From Thermoanaerobaculia bacterium (GTDB lineage Bacteria; Acidobacteriota; Thermoanaerobaculia; Multivoradales; J023), in the NCBI GenBank assembly GCA_030431255.1, contig JAUIJL010000020.1:62001-126000 (forward strand): a stretch of 64,000 bases of DNA, written 5' to 3'. A program made the position numbers and the translations under genes. The notes beneath the pieces were generated by a model. It saw nothing but the letters and a program-made list of their open reading frames with translations, ran no database searches and was not told where the DNA came from. The first letter of the stretch is position 1. Each line of letters starts with the position of its first letter. Below, piece after piece: positions 51,517-60,453 of the stretch.

Positions 51517-54500
51517 ATGGAATCGGCTTTCGCCAAACCGGCGATGCGTCGCTTCGCCAGGGTCGAGGTGGCGAACGCCTCCGGGTCGTCTTCCGAATCT
51601 TCCGTTTCGACCACTCGTTGGTACAGCTCTACCGCCGCCTGGGGCTCCCCCAAGCTCTCGGCGATCCGCCCGAAGACATACCAATCGTGGCTCCTCGGCT
51701 CCTCGACTCCCGCCATCTCAACGGATTGCATGAGCACCTTCAACGCCTCGGACGGCCGATCCTTTTCCGCCAAGATCGTCGCCAGGGTGTGGAGGCTGGC
51801 GGCGTTTTCATATTTGTCCATCTGGGCCCCTCGCTGGGCCATGGCCAACGCGCGATCGAGGTCCGGTTGATCGGTGAACAGCAGATACCACGCGTAGTTG
51901 TTGAAGTCTGTCGCCACCGAAAGGGATGCCGACTCCTTGGCGTCGAGCAGCTCGAAAATCTTGTTGAGATCCGACGATTGAACCGCGGCCATATGCATGA
52001 AGTCGTAGGTGAAAGCTCGCTTGGGCTTCTCTTCGAGCATCGCTCGCCCCAGCTCGTAGGCCTTCTCCGCTTCGCCCAACGCGGCCCACGCCATGGCGCG
52101 CAGCGCTAAGGTAAATTGGGAATCCGGCTCTTCGTCCAGCCACGTCGCGGTCATCTCCAGGGCCAGCTCGGCCTGCTCCTTCTCCAGCTGCGATACTGGA
52201 AAGAACGACGCCACGACCGCCATTTGGACTGCCCTCTTGGCGTCTTGCTGCTCTACCGAAAGCCACTTCTCCCGCAGCTCGTCGACCGCATCCTGCTTAC
52301 CGTCCACAGCCTTGAAGAGCTGCGCGATGAAGCTCAGGTAGTCCGCCTCGGACAACCCTTCCATGGGCTCGCCGAATCCTTTGGCTCCTTTCCACAGGGG
52401 TTGCGAGGCGTGCCCAACGAAGGGATCGGGGGAGTCGATCGTCAGATCGTCGTGGGCCCAACCGAGCCACGTTCTCGCGATGTCGTAGCGGCCGTCCGCC
52501 ACCAAGGACAAAGCATGGTCGGCGATCAACGTGCCCTGGCGGGCAAGGCTGAGCAGCACGAGCCGACCCTTCTCCCGGACCAAATAGGCCACCACGGGCA
52601 ATTCTCCACTGCCTGGGATGCCGGCCTCGACCCGCATCCCGTTGCCGGTGCCGTCGTCCGAAACCTTCACCTGGACTTGAGCGATGGCTAGATCCAAGGC
52701 GGCGTCGATCCCAGTGTCGCTGAGCAACTGGCGGTCCATATGGCTCTGAATGATCAGCTCGAGCTGCTCTCGCTCCTCCTCGCTCAGCCCCTGAAGCTCC
52801 TCCGTCATCCGGGTGCCGGCCAGCTCCAGGAGGCCATCGAATCCACCCTTCAGCAGGGTTTCCATCACCCGTCGGGCCCAATGCTCCGGATTCGAGAGAT
52901 CGAGCTCCATCTCCTCGTGACGCTGGGATCGGCGCAGAACGTCCACAAACACCAAGAGTTGGGCGGCATTGCTTTGGCCGCTGCTCGCCAGCTGCGCTAA
53001 GTCGGCGGCCAAACCGTATTCCCGGTGCGCCAACAGCTGATAAGCGGCGGTGGCCAAGATTTGGGTGGCGTCGGCGTCGCCCGCACGGGCCGCGGCCGCT
53101 TTTTCGGTGCCTTCGAGCACGGCGATCGCTCCCGTGTGCCAGCCGCGCACCCCTTGATCCTCGGCCACTTCCTTAGTCGCCTCATAAAGGTCGCGGACCT
53201 CTTCGAAACGCCCCATGCGATAGAGCAGCTCCAGACGCCGACGGGCGAGGTCGGCCGGATCGGTTTCCAAGCCCTCCATGGCTTCCAGCTGTTCCAGCGC
53301 TCCCTCGAGATCCGCGCCTTCGCCGAGCCAATTGCCGTCGTCATTGAAGCTCAGCAGGGCCGACAACCGCAGCCGATGGACCGGATTCTCGGGATCGAGC
53401 TCGATCGCCTTCCGGTAGGCCGCGGCCGAGCCCTGACGGTCGAAGCCCGACCTGTGCATGCGGCCGATCTCATCGTGATCGAGCACCAGGCCGAGAAATT
53501 GATGGGCGATGTCCGAATCGGGCTCCATCTCCACCGCGGCACGGGCCTCTTGGCGAGCGCGCAGGCCCAAGCCGGCGTTGAGCAAACCCCGAGCCAGACG
53601 CGCCCGGTGCAAGGCCAGCTCCGGCTCCGCTTGTCGGTGAGAGCGGTAGATTTCGAGCGCCGCCGCGAGATCCCCCGCCACCAGGGCCTGCTCGCCGGCA
53701 TGGCGCAGCTCCAACAACCAAACCGAGCTCTCCAGCAGCTCTTTCAGGGCCCCGCGAGCCTGATTCACTTGCTCGGCGGTCCAGCGAGCAGGGCCGGTGT
53801 CGAAGATCAGCTCCAGGTCGAGAGATCCGTCATCGTTGAGCTTCCACGATTGCTCGAATTTACCCGCACCGATCTCCACGGTCTTGGTCTCGGGCTGCTC
53901 CAAGGGAAGATAGCCCAAGGGCGGAACCACGTGCTGACGGGACTCGTGGCGATAGGGCAACAGCAGCAGATCGTGCTCTCGGGGCGTCTCTTCATCGAAT
54001 TCGAAAAGCGTCTGGGGCAGATCGTCGAAGAGGTCGTTCAAGTTCCGAGCGACGGCCGCGTCGGTCAGGTCGGTCAACGCCCATGCCACGTCCTCGGCTT
54101 CCAGATTGAATTCAAAAGGCGCCGACAGATCCGCGGGATCGGACCAAGTCAGCTTGCTGACCGTGCCCACGCCCATCTGCTCGGACATGTTGGTCTTCAC
54201 CTCGTCTTGAATCTGTCGCGCCTCGATCACCGCATAGGAGCCCCGCAGCTCCCTTTCACTGGCTCCCGAGATCAACCCTTTCTCCACCATGGAGCCTTTG
54301 CCGAGACGGGGATTGAGCGCCACTTGTCGTTCCTCAACGGTGAGGTTGTCAGCGGGCGAATCCATCGGGGTCCGTACCAGCTCGCGGGCACCCGGACCGG
54401 TGACCAACGCCATCCGGTCTTGATCGGGAAACGGTAGCTCACCGACCCGCGCGTGCACGGCCGTGGCATCGATCCACAGCTCCGGGTCACCGGGCATCAC

Positions 54501-55730
54501 CACGATCGCGTGGTTGAAGGCGCCGAAGCCCGGGGTCGAAGGATCGACGTCGCGGCCGTATCCGGTGCGCAACAACACGACCCGGGCATCGATCCCCACC
54601 TGCCGCAGCAGGCCGACCACCAGGGTGGCCTTGTCCTTACAATCCCCGTACCCACGGGTCAGGGTTTCGCTCGGAGCGCGTGGAAATAGGGCGGCCTCGC
54701 CGAGCTCCAAGCCGGTGTAGCGCACGTTGTCGTGCACCCAGGCCAGCAGACGCTCCGCCATCCTTTGGCGAGATGTCGCATCACCCACGGCCTCGGCGGC
54801 TTGGGCGGAGAGGTCCTCACCTTCGAGCGCTTTATCGACCACCTCGCCGTAGCTCTCGGCGACCGCTTGCCAGGACTTCGCGGTGGAGATCGTCAGCCGC
54901 GGCCAAAGCCCGATGTCTCCGGGCAAATAATCCTCCAGCTCTTTGATGGGCTCTCCCGGCCCGGGACGAAACTCCCAGAGCTTTCGACCATCGGCCTTCC
55001 TCACCTTCGGCTCGAGCCCTCCGACGGCGTCCGCGGACCACCTCACGGGAAGATCTTTGGGGGCGCTCACCCGGATGTGACGGTCGAGCATCGGTACCCA
55101 ATGCCCCATGTTGACCCGCTGAACGACGCCCGCCGCGAAGAGGGGCTCCTCGTCGACCACCTCCGACCACTCCTCCACCGTGGCTCCGACGGCGACCCCG
55201 GGCAGAGGCGCCCGCAATCGTTTTTGGTCGGTCAGGATTTCCGGATCCTCGGAGGGGATCGACTCTTCGACCACCGTGGCGGGATCCAACTGGTGCTCAC
55301 GGCCATCGGGCCCGATCACCCGCGCACCAATAAAAGGCGTGCGCTGGTGCCAAGGGTCCCAAGTGACGGACATGCTGCCCCAACCATCGACCCCAGCGGG
55401 ATCCAGAATTCGATAGATCCGGTGGCTTTTGCGGGTCAATCGACCGCCTTCGTCGAAATCCAGGGTTTGCCCTTCGTAGAGAATAACCGCGGCGGTGCCG
55501 GCCTCGACTCCCTCCGAGGCCTCCTGGGCCGCTTTCCGCAGCTCCTCACCGCTGGCGACCAAGGGCCCGGCGTCCCACGGCGTGGCGGCGGCCGATTCCT
55601 CCGCGATCACAGGCCCGTTCAGCTCGGCCATGAAGAGCACGAGACAGAGCAGAGCAACGCGGACGACAGCGGACAAGGGTTGTTTCAAGAAAATCGAGAA
55701 GGTAGCGGCGGAAATGACGGATCGGATCAA
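51513..55730 (-). CDS. DUF3857-transglutaminase-TPR giant exported protein
   Basis: The product is 1405 residues. A signal segment (VVRVALLCLVLFMAEL) precedes a DUF3857 domain (about 60-270), then a transglutaminase-like domain with Cys in GYGDCKDKA, His in FNHAIV and Asp in WIDATA, so the triad is intact. From about residue 680 onward, TPR-like helical repeats alternate with less regular parts (SDIAHQFLGLVLDHDEIGRM, WMLGEAEKAYELGRAMLEEK-type). The TTG start at 55730 is uncertain. Family members are periplasmic or outer-membrane proteins of unknown substrate. The length is unusual; typical DUF3857 proteins are 600-1200. The 3' end overlaps the SGNH gene in the opposite direction. Confidence 0.83.
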   Translation of the reverse strand: MIRSVISAATFSIFLKQPLSAVVRVALLCLVLFMAELNGPVIAEESAAATPWDAGPLVASGEELRKAAQEASEGVEAGTAAVILYEGQTLDFDEGGRLTRKSHRIYRILDPAGVDGWGSMSVTWDPWHQRTPFIGARVIGPDGREHQLDPATVVEESIPSEDPEILTDQKRLRAPLPGVAVGATVEEWSEVVDEEPLFAAGVVQRVNMGHWVPMLDRHIRVSAPKDLPVRWSADAVGGLEPKVRKADGRKLWEFRPGPGEPIKELEDYLPGDIGLWPRLTISTAKSWQAVAESYGEVVDKALEGEDLSAQAAEAVGDATSRQRMAERLLAWVHDNVRYTGLELGEAALFPRAPSETLTRGYGDCKDKATLVVGLLRQVGIDARVVLLRTGYGRDVDPSTPGFGAFNHAIVVMPGDPELWIDATAVHARVGELPFPDQDRMALVTGPGARELVRTPMDSPADNLTVEERQVALNPRLGKGSMVEKGLISGASERELRGSYAVIEARQIQDEVKTNMSEQMGVGTVSKLTWSDPADLSAPFEFNLEAEDVAWALTDLTDAAVARNLNDLFDDLPQTLFEFDEETPREHDLLLLPYRHESRQHVVPPLGYLPLEQPETKTVEIGAGKFEQSWKLNDDGSLDLELIFDTGPARWTAEQVNQARGALKELLESSVWLLELRHAGEQALVAGDLAAALEIYRSHRQAEPELALHRARLARGLLNAGLGLRARQEARAAVEMEPDSDIAHQFLGLVLDHDEIGRMHRSGFDRQGSAAAYRKAIELDPENPVHRLRLSALLSFNDDGNWLGEGADLEGALEQLEAMEGLETDPADLARRRLELLYRMGRFEEVRDLYEATKEVAEDQGVRGWHTGAIAVLEGTEKAAAARAGDADATQILATAAYQLLAHREYGLAADLAQLASSGQSNAAQLLVFVDVLRRSQRHEEMELDLSNPEHWARRVMETLLKGGFDGLLELAGTRMTEELQGLSEEEREQLELIIQSHMDRQLLSDTGIDAALDLAIAQVQVKVSDDGTGNGMRVEAGIPGSGELPVVAYLVREKGRLVLLSLARQGTLIADHALSLVADGRYDIARTWLGWAHDDLTIDSPDPFVGHASQPLWKGAKGFGEPMEGLSEADYLSFIAQLFKAVDGKQDAVDELREKWLSVEQQDAKRAVQMAVVASFFPVSQLEKEQAELALEMTATWLDEEPDSQFTLALRAMAWAALGEAEKAYELGRAMLEEKPKRAFTYDFMHMAAVQSSDLNKIFELLDAKESASLSVATDFNNYAWYLLFTDQPDLDRALAMAQRGAQMDKYENAASLHTLATILAEKDRPSEALKVLMQSVEMAGVEEPRSHDWYVFGRIAESLGEPQAAVELYQRVVETEDSEDDPEAFATSTLAKRRIAGLAKADSI

Positions 55731-55872
55731 AGGAGTATCCCCCTGGACAGTCGATGCATGACAAATTGCAGTGAATGAGCCCTAGGCATTGTAGGGATTA
55801 ACCCCAAAAGCCGCAAGAACGCACCCACATGAGAACCTCGGCGAAAGCAAGGCTCGGCGGACCGCTGGGCTG

Positions 55873-56238
55873 CTAGCTCGCCGCCAGCAGCCCCAGCTCC
55901 CGTTGTTTTTTCTTCGATAGCTTTGAAGCTACCAATCCATGGGACGCGGTCAAGAGGTCCTTCAGAACGTCTTCCGGCAGCAAATGGCGACCTTCGATGC
56001 GCACCCAGTGATGGCGTGCGAGATAGGGAGCGGGCTCAATGCCGTCTTGCGCCGTCAACATCTCGAAGGCGACGGGCTCCACCTTGAACGAGAAGGCGTC
56101 AGGATCCTCTACGTCACAGGCCGCGAACATCTTCGCGGCGACCGAAAAAACAAGGTCGTTCCCCCACTTAAGATCTTCGGTCGCGCCCGGCAAAGAACGG
56201 CAATGTTGGATGATGGGATCATCTCGATGATTGTCCAT
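55873..56238 (-). CDS. MmcQ/YjbR-family DNA-binding-like protein
   Basis: This 121-residue protein has the YjbR (CyaY-like fold) family pattern: CRSLPGATEDLKWGNDLVF, VAAKMFAACD, FSFKVEP, and a C-terminal HHWVRIEGRHLLPEDVLKDL with SHGLVASKL. The family is thought to bind DNA but no biochemical role is agreed. The ATG is at 56238. It stands alone on the minus strand downstream of the tRNA operon and its terminator. Confidence 0.88.
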   Translation of the reverse strand: MDNHRDDPIIQHCRSLPGATEDLKWGNDLVFSVAAKMFAACDVEDPDAFSFKVEPVAFEMLTAQDGIEPAPYLARHHWVRIEGRHLLPEDVLKDLLTASHGLVASKLSKKKQRELGLLAAS

Positions 56239-56272
56239 AGTCAGCTAGTTTACGGGTTTGCCAAAACCTAGA

Positions 56273-56296
56273 AAAGCGCCCGATCAAGGGCGCTTT
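56273..56296 (-). terminator. intrinsic terminator of the tRNA operon
   Basis: A perfect 9-bp stem (AAAGCGCCC at 56273-56281 and GGGCGCTTT at 56288-56296) with a six-base loop lies 31 bases after the last tRNA. On the minus strand it is followed by a T-rich run (TTTTCT), the expected form for an intrinsic terminator. Confidence 0.85.
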
Positions 56297-56326
56297 CGCA
56301 TATCTGCCGAATCTTGGATGTCGATC

Positions 56327-56411
56327 TGGTGCCGGAGACGGGACTCGAACCCGTAAGCCTTGCGGCGGCGGATTTTAAGTCCGCTGCGTATACCGATTTC
56401 GCCACTCCGGC
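56327..56411 (-). tRNA. tRNA-Leu (UAA)
   Basis: This 85-base tRNA includes an encoded CCA. The acceptor stem GCCGGAG pairs with CTCCGGC. It has a long variable arm, the T arm GGTTCGAGTCC, and anticodon TAA within the loop CTTAAAA. It is the last gene of the cluster. Confidence 0.96.
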
Positions 56412-56475
56412 GCGCTGCGGATCTTAGCAGGGAGATGGGGACGAATTGTAGGGTGTCGAGAGGCGAAAGGCAGAC

Positions 56476-56550
56476 TGGAGCGGGAAACGGGATTCGAACC
56501 CGCGACCCCAACCTTGGCAAGGTTGTGCTCTACCACTGAGCTATTCCCGC
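56476..56550 (-). tRNA. tRNA-Gly (GCC), copy 2
   Basis: This 75-base tRNA has an encoded CCA, acceptor GCGGGAA, D-loop AGCTCAGTGGTAGAGC, and anticodon GCC in the loop TTGCCAA. The sequence is identical to the copy at 56781-56855. Confidence 0.97.
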
Positions 56551-56661
56551 TTGGAGCTTGGCTGCATGAGGCGTTTCGGCTCACTCCGGTCCGAAACCGG
56601 ATAAGGCCGGAAGCCGGATATGACACGAAGCATGCTGGAGAGATCTGGAGGCCGGTCGAGT

Positions 56662-56736
56662 TGGAGGCGACGGCCGGATTCGAACCGGCGAATGAGGGTT
56701 TTGCAGACCCTTGCCTTACCACTTGGCCACGTCGCC
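56662..56736 (-). tRNA. tRNA-Cys (GCA)
   Basis: This 75-base tRNA has an encoded CCA, acceptor GGCGACG, anticodon GCA in the loop CTGCAAA, and T arm GGTTCGAATCC. It lies between the two tRNA-Gly copies. Confidence 0.97.
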
Positions 56737-56780
56737 AGCTTCGCACTCGGCGGTCGGCACTGGCTACCGACTTTGAATTC

Positions 56781-56855
56781 TGGAGCGGGAAACGGGATTC
56801 GAACCCGCGACCCCAACCTTGGCAAGGTTGTGCTCTACCACTGAGCTATTCCCGC
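56781..56855 (-). tRNA. tRNA-Gly (GCC), copy 1
   Basis: This 75-base tRNA is the first of the cluster in transcription order Gly-Cys-Gly-Leu. It is identical to the second Gly copy over the whole gene including CCA. The short flanks differ, so the duplication is limited to about the gene itself. Confidence 0.97.
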
Positions 56856-56999
56856 CCGGGGATGCGTAGGATAGGTAAATGGCTGCGGCGTGTCAAGCTT
56901 CCCGACTCGTGGATTTACGCTTTCTTCACCGGACCTCCCGAGGCCCCCGAGCTACGGGCATTCTTGCCCCGCCCTACCATCGGGAATCACCATCGAACA

Positions 57000-57380
57000 T
57001 CAGAGCTGAAATGCATCGGGCACCCAAGTGAAAACCCACCCGCCTACCCTTAGGTCCAAGGCGACGACATCGAATCGGCAGGGTTGGTCCGTGGGATTCC
57101 GGGCCAGATAGTAGGAAGCCGCCCTGGCGATACGCCGTTGTTTCTTGATCGAGATCGCTTCCACCGCTTCGCCGAACGCGCGATTGGCACGAGCCTTGAT
57201 CTCCACAAAGCAGAGAACGCCCTCGAGCTCGGCGATACGGTCGATCTCGCCGGACCTACAGCTGTAATTGCGTTCGAGAATCCGGTACCCGCGCTCGACC
57301 ATCCACTGCTCCGCCTCGTCCTCCCCCAAACGACCTTGGGCACGGGTATCGGGTAGGTCTCGGAAGCGGGATCCAGCCAC
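57000..57380 (-). CDS. yraN: YraN/UPF0102 nuclease-like protein
   Basis: This 126-residue protein of the YraN family has an endonuclease-like fold: AQGRLGEDEAEQWMVERGYR, NYSCRSGEIDRIA, and FVEIKARAN, giving the E...D...ExK pattern of restriction-type nucleases. The function is not fixed. The GTG start has GGGAG about six bases upstream. It lies 14 bases after the def stop, so the two form an operon. The gene for RNase HII that often precedes yraN is absent here. Confidence 0.92.
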   Translation of the reverse strand: MAGSRFRDLPDTRAQGRLGEDEAEQWMVERGYRILERNYSCRSGEIDRIAELEGVLCFVEIKARANRAFGEAVEAISIKKQRRIARAASYYLARNPTDQPCRFDVVALDLRVGGWVFTWVPDAFQL

Positions 57381-57394
57381 CGGCCGCTCCCGAC

Positions 57395-57898
57395 TCAGGT
57401 CAACCCGAGCTTACGGATTTGCCGTTTGACCTTCTCTCGACGGAGACCGCGCAAATGATCGATGAAGAGGACCCCATCTAGATGGTCCACTTCATGGCAA
57501 ACCGCGCGCGCTTCGAAATCCTCGGTTTCGAAAGTGAAGCGCTCACCGTCGACATCCTGGGCCTCGACCTCGATTTTTCGTGGCCGAGCCACCTTCTCCG
57601 AGATGTCCGGGATCGATAAACAGCCCTCGAAGTCGGTGACCTTGCCCTCCTGGGAAACGATCTTGGGGTTGACCAAGACCTTCAGCGCCCCCTCGGCTTT
57701 GCCCACCGAGACGTCGACAACCGCCAATCGCTTTTCAATGCCCACCTGCGGAGCCGCCAAGCCGACACCGGGAGCGGCGTACATGGTTTCGACCATATCT
57801 TCCACCAAGCGGCGAAGGTCGTCATCGAACTCCGTGACTTCTGGGCAGTCCACCCGTAGCACTGAATCTGGAATCAATCGAATCGGCAATATGGCCAT
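57395..57898 (-). CDS. def: peptide deformylase
   Basis: This 167-residue metalloprotease removes formyl groups from new proteins. All three motifs are intact: GVGLAAPQVG, EGCLSIP (Cys metal ligand) and HEVDHLDG (the two His ligands and catalytic Glu). The length is typical. The ATG is at 57898. It is followed by yraN; no fmt gene is seen nearby. Confidence 0.97.
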   Translation of the reverse strand: MAILPIRLIPDSVLRVDCPEVTEFDDDLRRLVEDMVETMYAAPGVGLAAPQVGIEKRLAVVDVSVGKAEGALKVLVNPKIVSQEGKVTDFEGCLSIPDISEKVARPRKIEVEAQDVDGERFTFETEDFEARAVCHEVDHLDGVLFIDHLRGLRREKVKRQIRKLGLT

Positions 57899-57969
57899 AG
57901 CTAATCTGAACCGACAAATATCGGTGAATCGGAATCCGTCAGGTCGAGAGCCGAGTGAATCTGTGGATC

Positions 57970-58857
57970 TCAGCTCCGTTGAAGTTTCTGCAGGGAGGCG
58001 AGCACATCCCGGTCGTTATGCTGCTGACGCAGCACGCTGATGAAGGCCCGAGGATCCGGATGTCCGGACATGGTGGTCTGCATGCCGTTTCGATCGAGCG
58101 TGAATACCTTGGCGTCCTCGACAATCTTATAGGTCGCGGGCCAAACCGAGTGCTCGAGCAACGCGGAATCGCCGATTAGATCGCCGGTGGAGAAGGTCCG
58201 CAAGCCGAAGTATTTTCCGTTGACCGAGGCTCCCGCCTCGATCACCCCTTCAACGATCAGATGGATCAGGGGTAGGTTCCCGCCGACTTCCACCAGAACT
58301 TGCCCGGCCTTAAGCCGCTTCAGGATCATCACCGAGAAGAGCTTCTTGAGCTGCTCACCGTCGAGCTGCGCCACGAGATGACTCTTGGCGATCTTATTCC
58401 ACATCATTTCGATTTCGAGCGCCGAGTTGGCCGCCGAGGATACCTGGGTCGAGCTGTTCATCATCAGCCCTTCGATGGCATAGCTCCGGCGGTGCTCCAA
58501 CTTTTTCATGGAGCGATATCGATTGATGCGCTTGGGCAGCTGATCGTCGCCGGGAGCCAGCTTGGCAGCCTTCGACAGCAGGGCGATGGCCTTGTCGAAA
58601 AAGCCGTCGTCGGCCATGGAGTCGGCGACAAAGATGTACGAGTCCAGGGCCCTCGTCACGTTCTTCAACGAGACGTAGACCTCGGCAATTTTCAGATGGG
58701 AATGCAGATCCTTCGGATAAAGCCTAGCTCGTTGTTTGAGCTCTTCGAGGGCTTCCTCATAGCGTTCGAGGGTAATCAGATCCTCGATCGAGAGATCTTT
58801 ACCGTCTTCGGGATTCGCAAGACCCTTTTTCTTGCGCCCGAAAATTTTGTTGAGCAA
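57970..58857 (-). CDS. TPR protein with cyclic-nucleotide-binding-like domain
   Basis: The product is 295 residues from a TTG with GGAGG eight bases upstream; starts further up (58932, 58902) have no such site. A basic N-terminus (KIFGRKKKG) is followed by TPR-like helices (LERYEEALEELKQRARLYPK, about 30-110) and a C-terminal cNMP-binding-like beta domain (about 165-280) with LVEVGGNLPLIHLIVEGVIE, FSTGDLIGDSALL and no obvious phosphate-binding Arg. It has no DNA-binding helix, so it is a protein-contact or sensory module. Basic residues suggest membrane or nucleic-acid contact. The function is unknown. Confidence 0.8.
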   Translation of the reverse strand: MLNKIFGRKKKGLANPEDGKDLSIEDLITLERYEEALEELKQRARLYPKDLHSHLKIAEVYVSLKNVTRALDSYIFVADSMADDGFFDKAIALLSKAAKLAPGDDQLPKRINRYRSMKKLEHRRSYAIEGLMMNSSTQVSSAANSALEIEMMWNKIAKSHLVAQLDGEQLKKLFSVMILKRLKAGQVLVEVGGNLPLIHLIVEGVIEAGASVNGKYFGLRTFSTGDLIGDSALLEHSVWPATYKIVEDAKVFTLDRNGMQTTMSGHPDPRAFISVLRQQHNDRDVLASLQKLQRS

Positions 58858-59060
58858 AACGAATTCCTCCGAGGCTGGGGTGGGCTTCTCGGATGGCCGC
58901 ATCCCCAGATTCAACACGGACCGATCGAACAAAGTGGGAATTGAAAAACAACAACGAGTCGCTCAGGATCCCGTTGATTATACCCGATTTGCGCCGTTTG
59001 GCAGCCCGTCTCTCCATATCGCTCGGTTCCTAGGCAATAATCGCGTACAATCGCCGTCCC

Positions 59061-59423
59061 ATGGCGCTCGAGCGGCTTTACCTCTTCACCTTCGTCATCT
59101 ACTGCACCACCGTCGGCACGGTCCTCGTGATGATGCCTTGGTCCCCAGCCTGGGATCAGCTTCTCCTACACCTGCCCTTCGACGACATTCGGCTGCTACA
59201 GAGTCCGTGGCTGCGCGGGCTCTTGACTGGATTCGGGCTGGTCCATCTGATCTGGAGCGTGCACGATCTCAACCTCGTGTTGAATCCGAGCTTGCTCGCG
59301 GACCATCGGTCCGTCCAGCCTTCCCATGGCGGACGTCGTCAGCCGACGGAATCCGCCGAGCCGGAGGGCACCGAGTCGGAGGCAGACGGAGCGAGCGGCA
59401 CTTCCGAGCCGACTCCGCGCTGA
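59061..59423 (+). CDS. small membrane protein of unknown function
   Basis: The product is 120 residues. Two hydrophobic helices (LYLFTFVIYCTTVGTVLVMM and the later LRGLLTGFGLVHLIWSVHDL) come before a hydrophilic, Glu/Ser-rich C-terminal tail of about 45 residues. No family is recognised. A -10-like TACAAT (59046-59051) lies only nine bases before the ATG, so the message could be nearly leaderless. It is followed after three bases by thiE, which suggests it is the first gene of the thiE-acpS-lspA-rluD operon. Confidence 0.62.
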   Translation: MALERLYLFTFVIYCTTVGTVLVMMPWSPAWDQLLLHLPFDDIRLLQSPWLRGLLTGFGLVHLIWSVHDLNLVLNPSLLADHRSVQPSHGGRRQPTESAEPEGTESEADGASGTSEPTPR

Positions 59424-59426
59424 CCC

Positions 59427-60071
59427 ATGGCCGTTCCCAAGCTGATGGCCATCTCCGATGCGACGGCACGCCGGCGGGCGAGTCGTGAGGATGGCGCGAG
59501 CCGTTTTGAGGATCATCTGAAGCGGTGGGTCGAGGCGGGCGTGGATTCGATCCAGATTCGCGAAAAAGACGCTCAGACTCGACAGCTATTCGGCCGGGCT
59601 CGTCGGGCCGTGGAAGCTTTCGGCGGAAGTCTCAATATCTTGATCAACAGCCGAGCCGACGTGGCGGTGGCAGCCGGCGCTCAAGGCGTGCATTTGCCCG
59701 CCCGTGGGATACCGCCGGCGGCGATCCGAAGACGCTTCGGTGATCGGGTCACCATCGGGGTATCCACCCACTCAATCGAAGAAATCCGCAGGGCCGCGGC
59801 GGAGGGAGCCGACTACGCGACCTTCAGCCCCATCTATGTGACCCCGAGCAAAGCTGCATTCGGACCGCCCCAAGGTCTTGCAGCCCTGGAACAAGCGACC
59901 CGCTTCGGCTTGCCGATCATTGCTTTGGGCGGCATCCGCCCCGAGGTCGTCGGTGAGGTGCTGGCCGCCGGGGCTTCCGGCGTCGCCGCGATTCGGGCAT
60001 TTCACCACCGATCATCCCTGGATGAGCTGGTGGCGGCATATGGGCAAGCGACAGGAGGCGAGGAATCCTGA
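59427..60071 (+). CDS. thiE: thiamine phosphate synthase
   Basis: This 214-residue TIM-barrel enzyme joins HMP-pyrophosphate and thiazole phosphate in thiamine synthesis, which would serve ThDP enzymes such as AceE. Motifs are SIQIREKDAQTRQL, ILINSRADVA, GVHLPARG, VSTHSIEE, FSPIYVTPSK and ALGGIRPEVVGEVLAAGASG. TenI-type relatives look alike; the presence of the pyrophosphate-binding INSR and PSK motifs favours ThiE. The stop overlaps the acpS ATG by one base. Confidence 0.86.
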   Translation: MAVPKLMAISDATARRRASREDGASRFEDHLKRWVEAGVDSIQIREKDAQTRQLFGRARRAVEAFGGSLNILINSRADVAVAAGAQGVHLPARGIPPAAIRRRFGDRVTIGVSTHSIEEIRRAAAEGADYATFSPIYVTPSKAAFGPPQGLAALEQATRFGLPIIALGGIRPEVVGEVLAAGASGVAAIRAFHHRSSLDELVAAYGQATGGEES

Positions 60072-60451
60072 TGGCGATCCTTGGAATCGGCTCGGACATC
60101 GTCGAGCTTCAGCGAATCGAAAGAATCCATCGGCGACACGGCGAGGCGTTCATCCGTAAGATCTGCCGTGAAGGAGAAGCCAAGCCACGGACCGGCCCGG
60201 CTTTGATCGAACACCTCGGCGGCCTCTTCGCCGCCAAGGAGGCCGGATTGAAAGCCCTCGGCACCGGCTGGGCTGAGGGCCTCGGCCTCTCGCAGATCGA
60301 GGTGGCTCACCGACCTTCGGGGGCGCCGTTCCTGCGAATGCATCGAGCCGCGGCGGAACGGGCCGAAGCCATGGGAGTGACCCGAGCTCATCTGACCATC
60401 AGCCACGAAAAGCATTATGCCGTGGCATTCGTGATACTCGAAGGACCCTGA
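60071..60451 (+). CDS. acpS: holo-ACP synthase
   Basis: This 126-residue enzyme transfers the phosphopantetheine arm of CoA to acyl carrier protein. It shows the family motifs GIGSDIVELQRIER (Mg-binding Asp), FAAKEAGLKALGTG (Glu and Lys) and LTISHEKHYAVAFV. It is translated from an ATG overlapping thiE by one base and ends two bases before lspA. Confidence 0.95.
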   Translation: MAILGIGSDIVELQRIERIHRRHGEAFIRKICREGEAKPRTGPALIEHLGGLFAAKEAGLKALGTGWAEGLGLSQIEVAHRPSGAPFLRMHRAAAERAEAMGVTRAHLTISHEKHYAVAFVILEGP

Positions 60452-60453
60452 TC

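Noticed and set aside
53025-54437. 470-codon open frame on the plus strand opposite the DUF3857 protein gene
   Set aside because: Shadow of the long TPR region. No domain, signal peptide or ribosome site.
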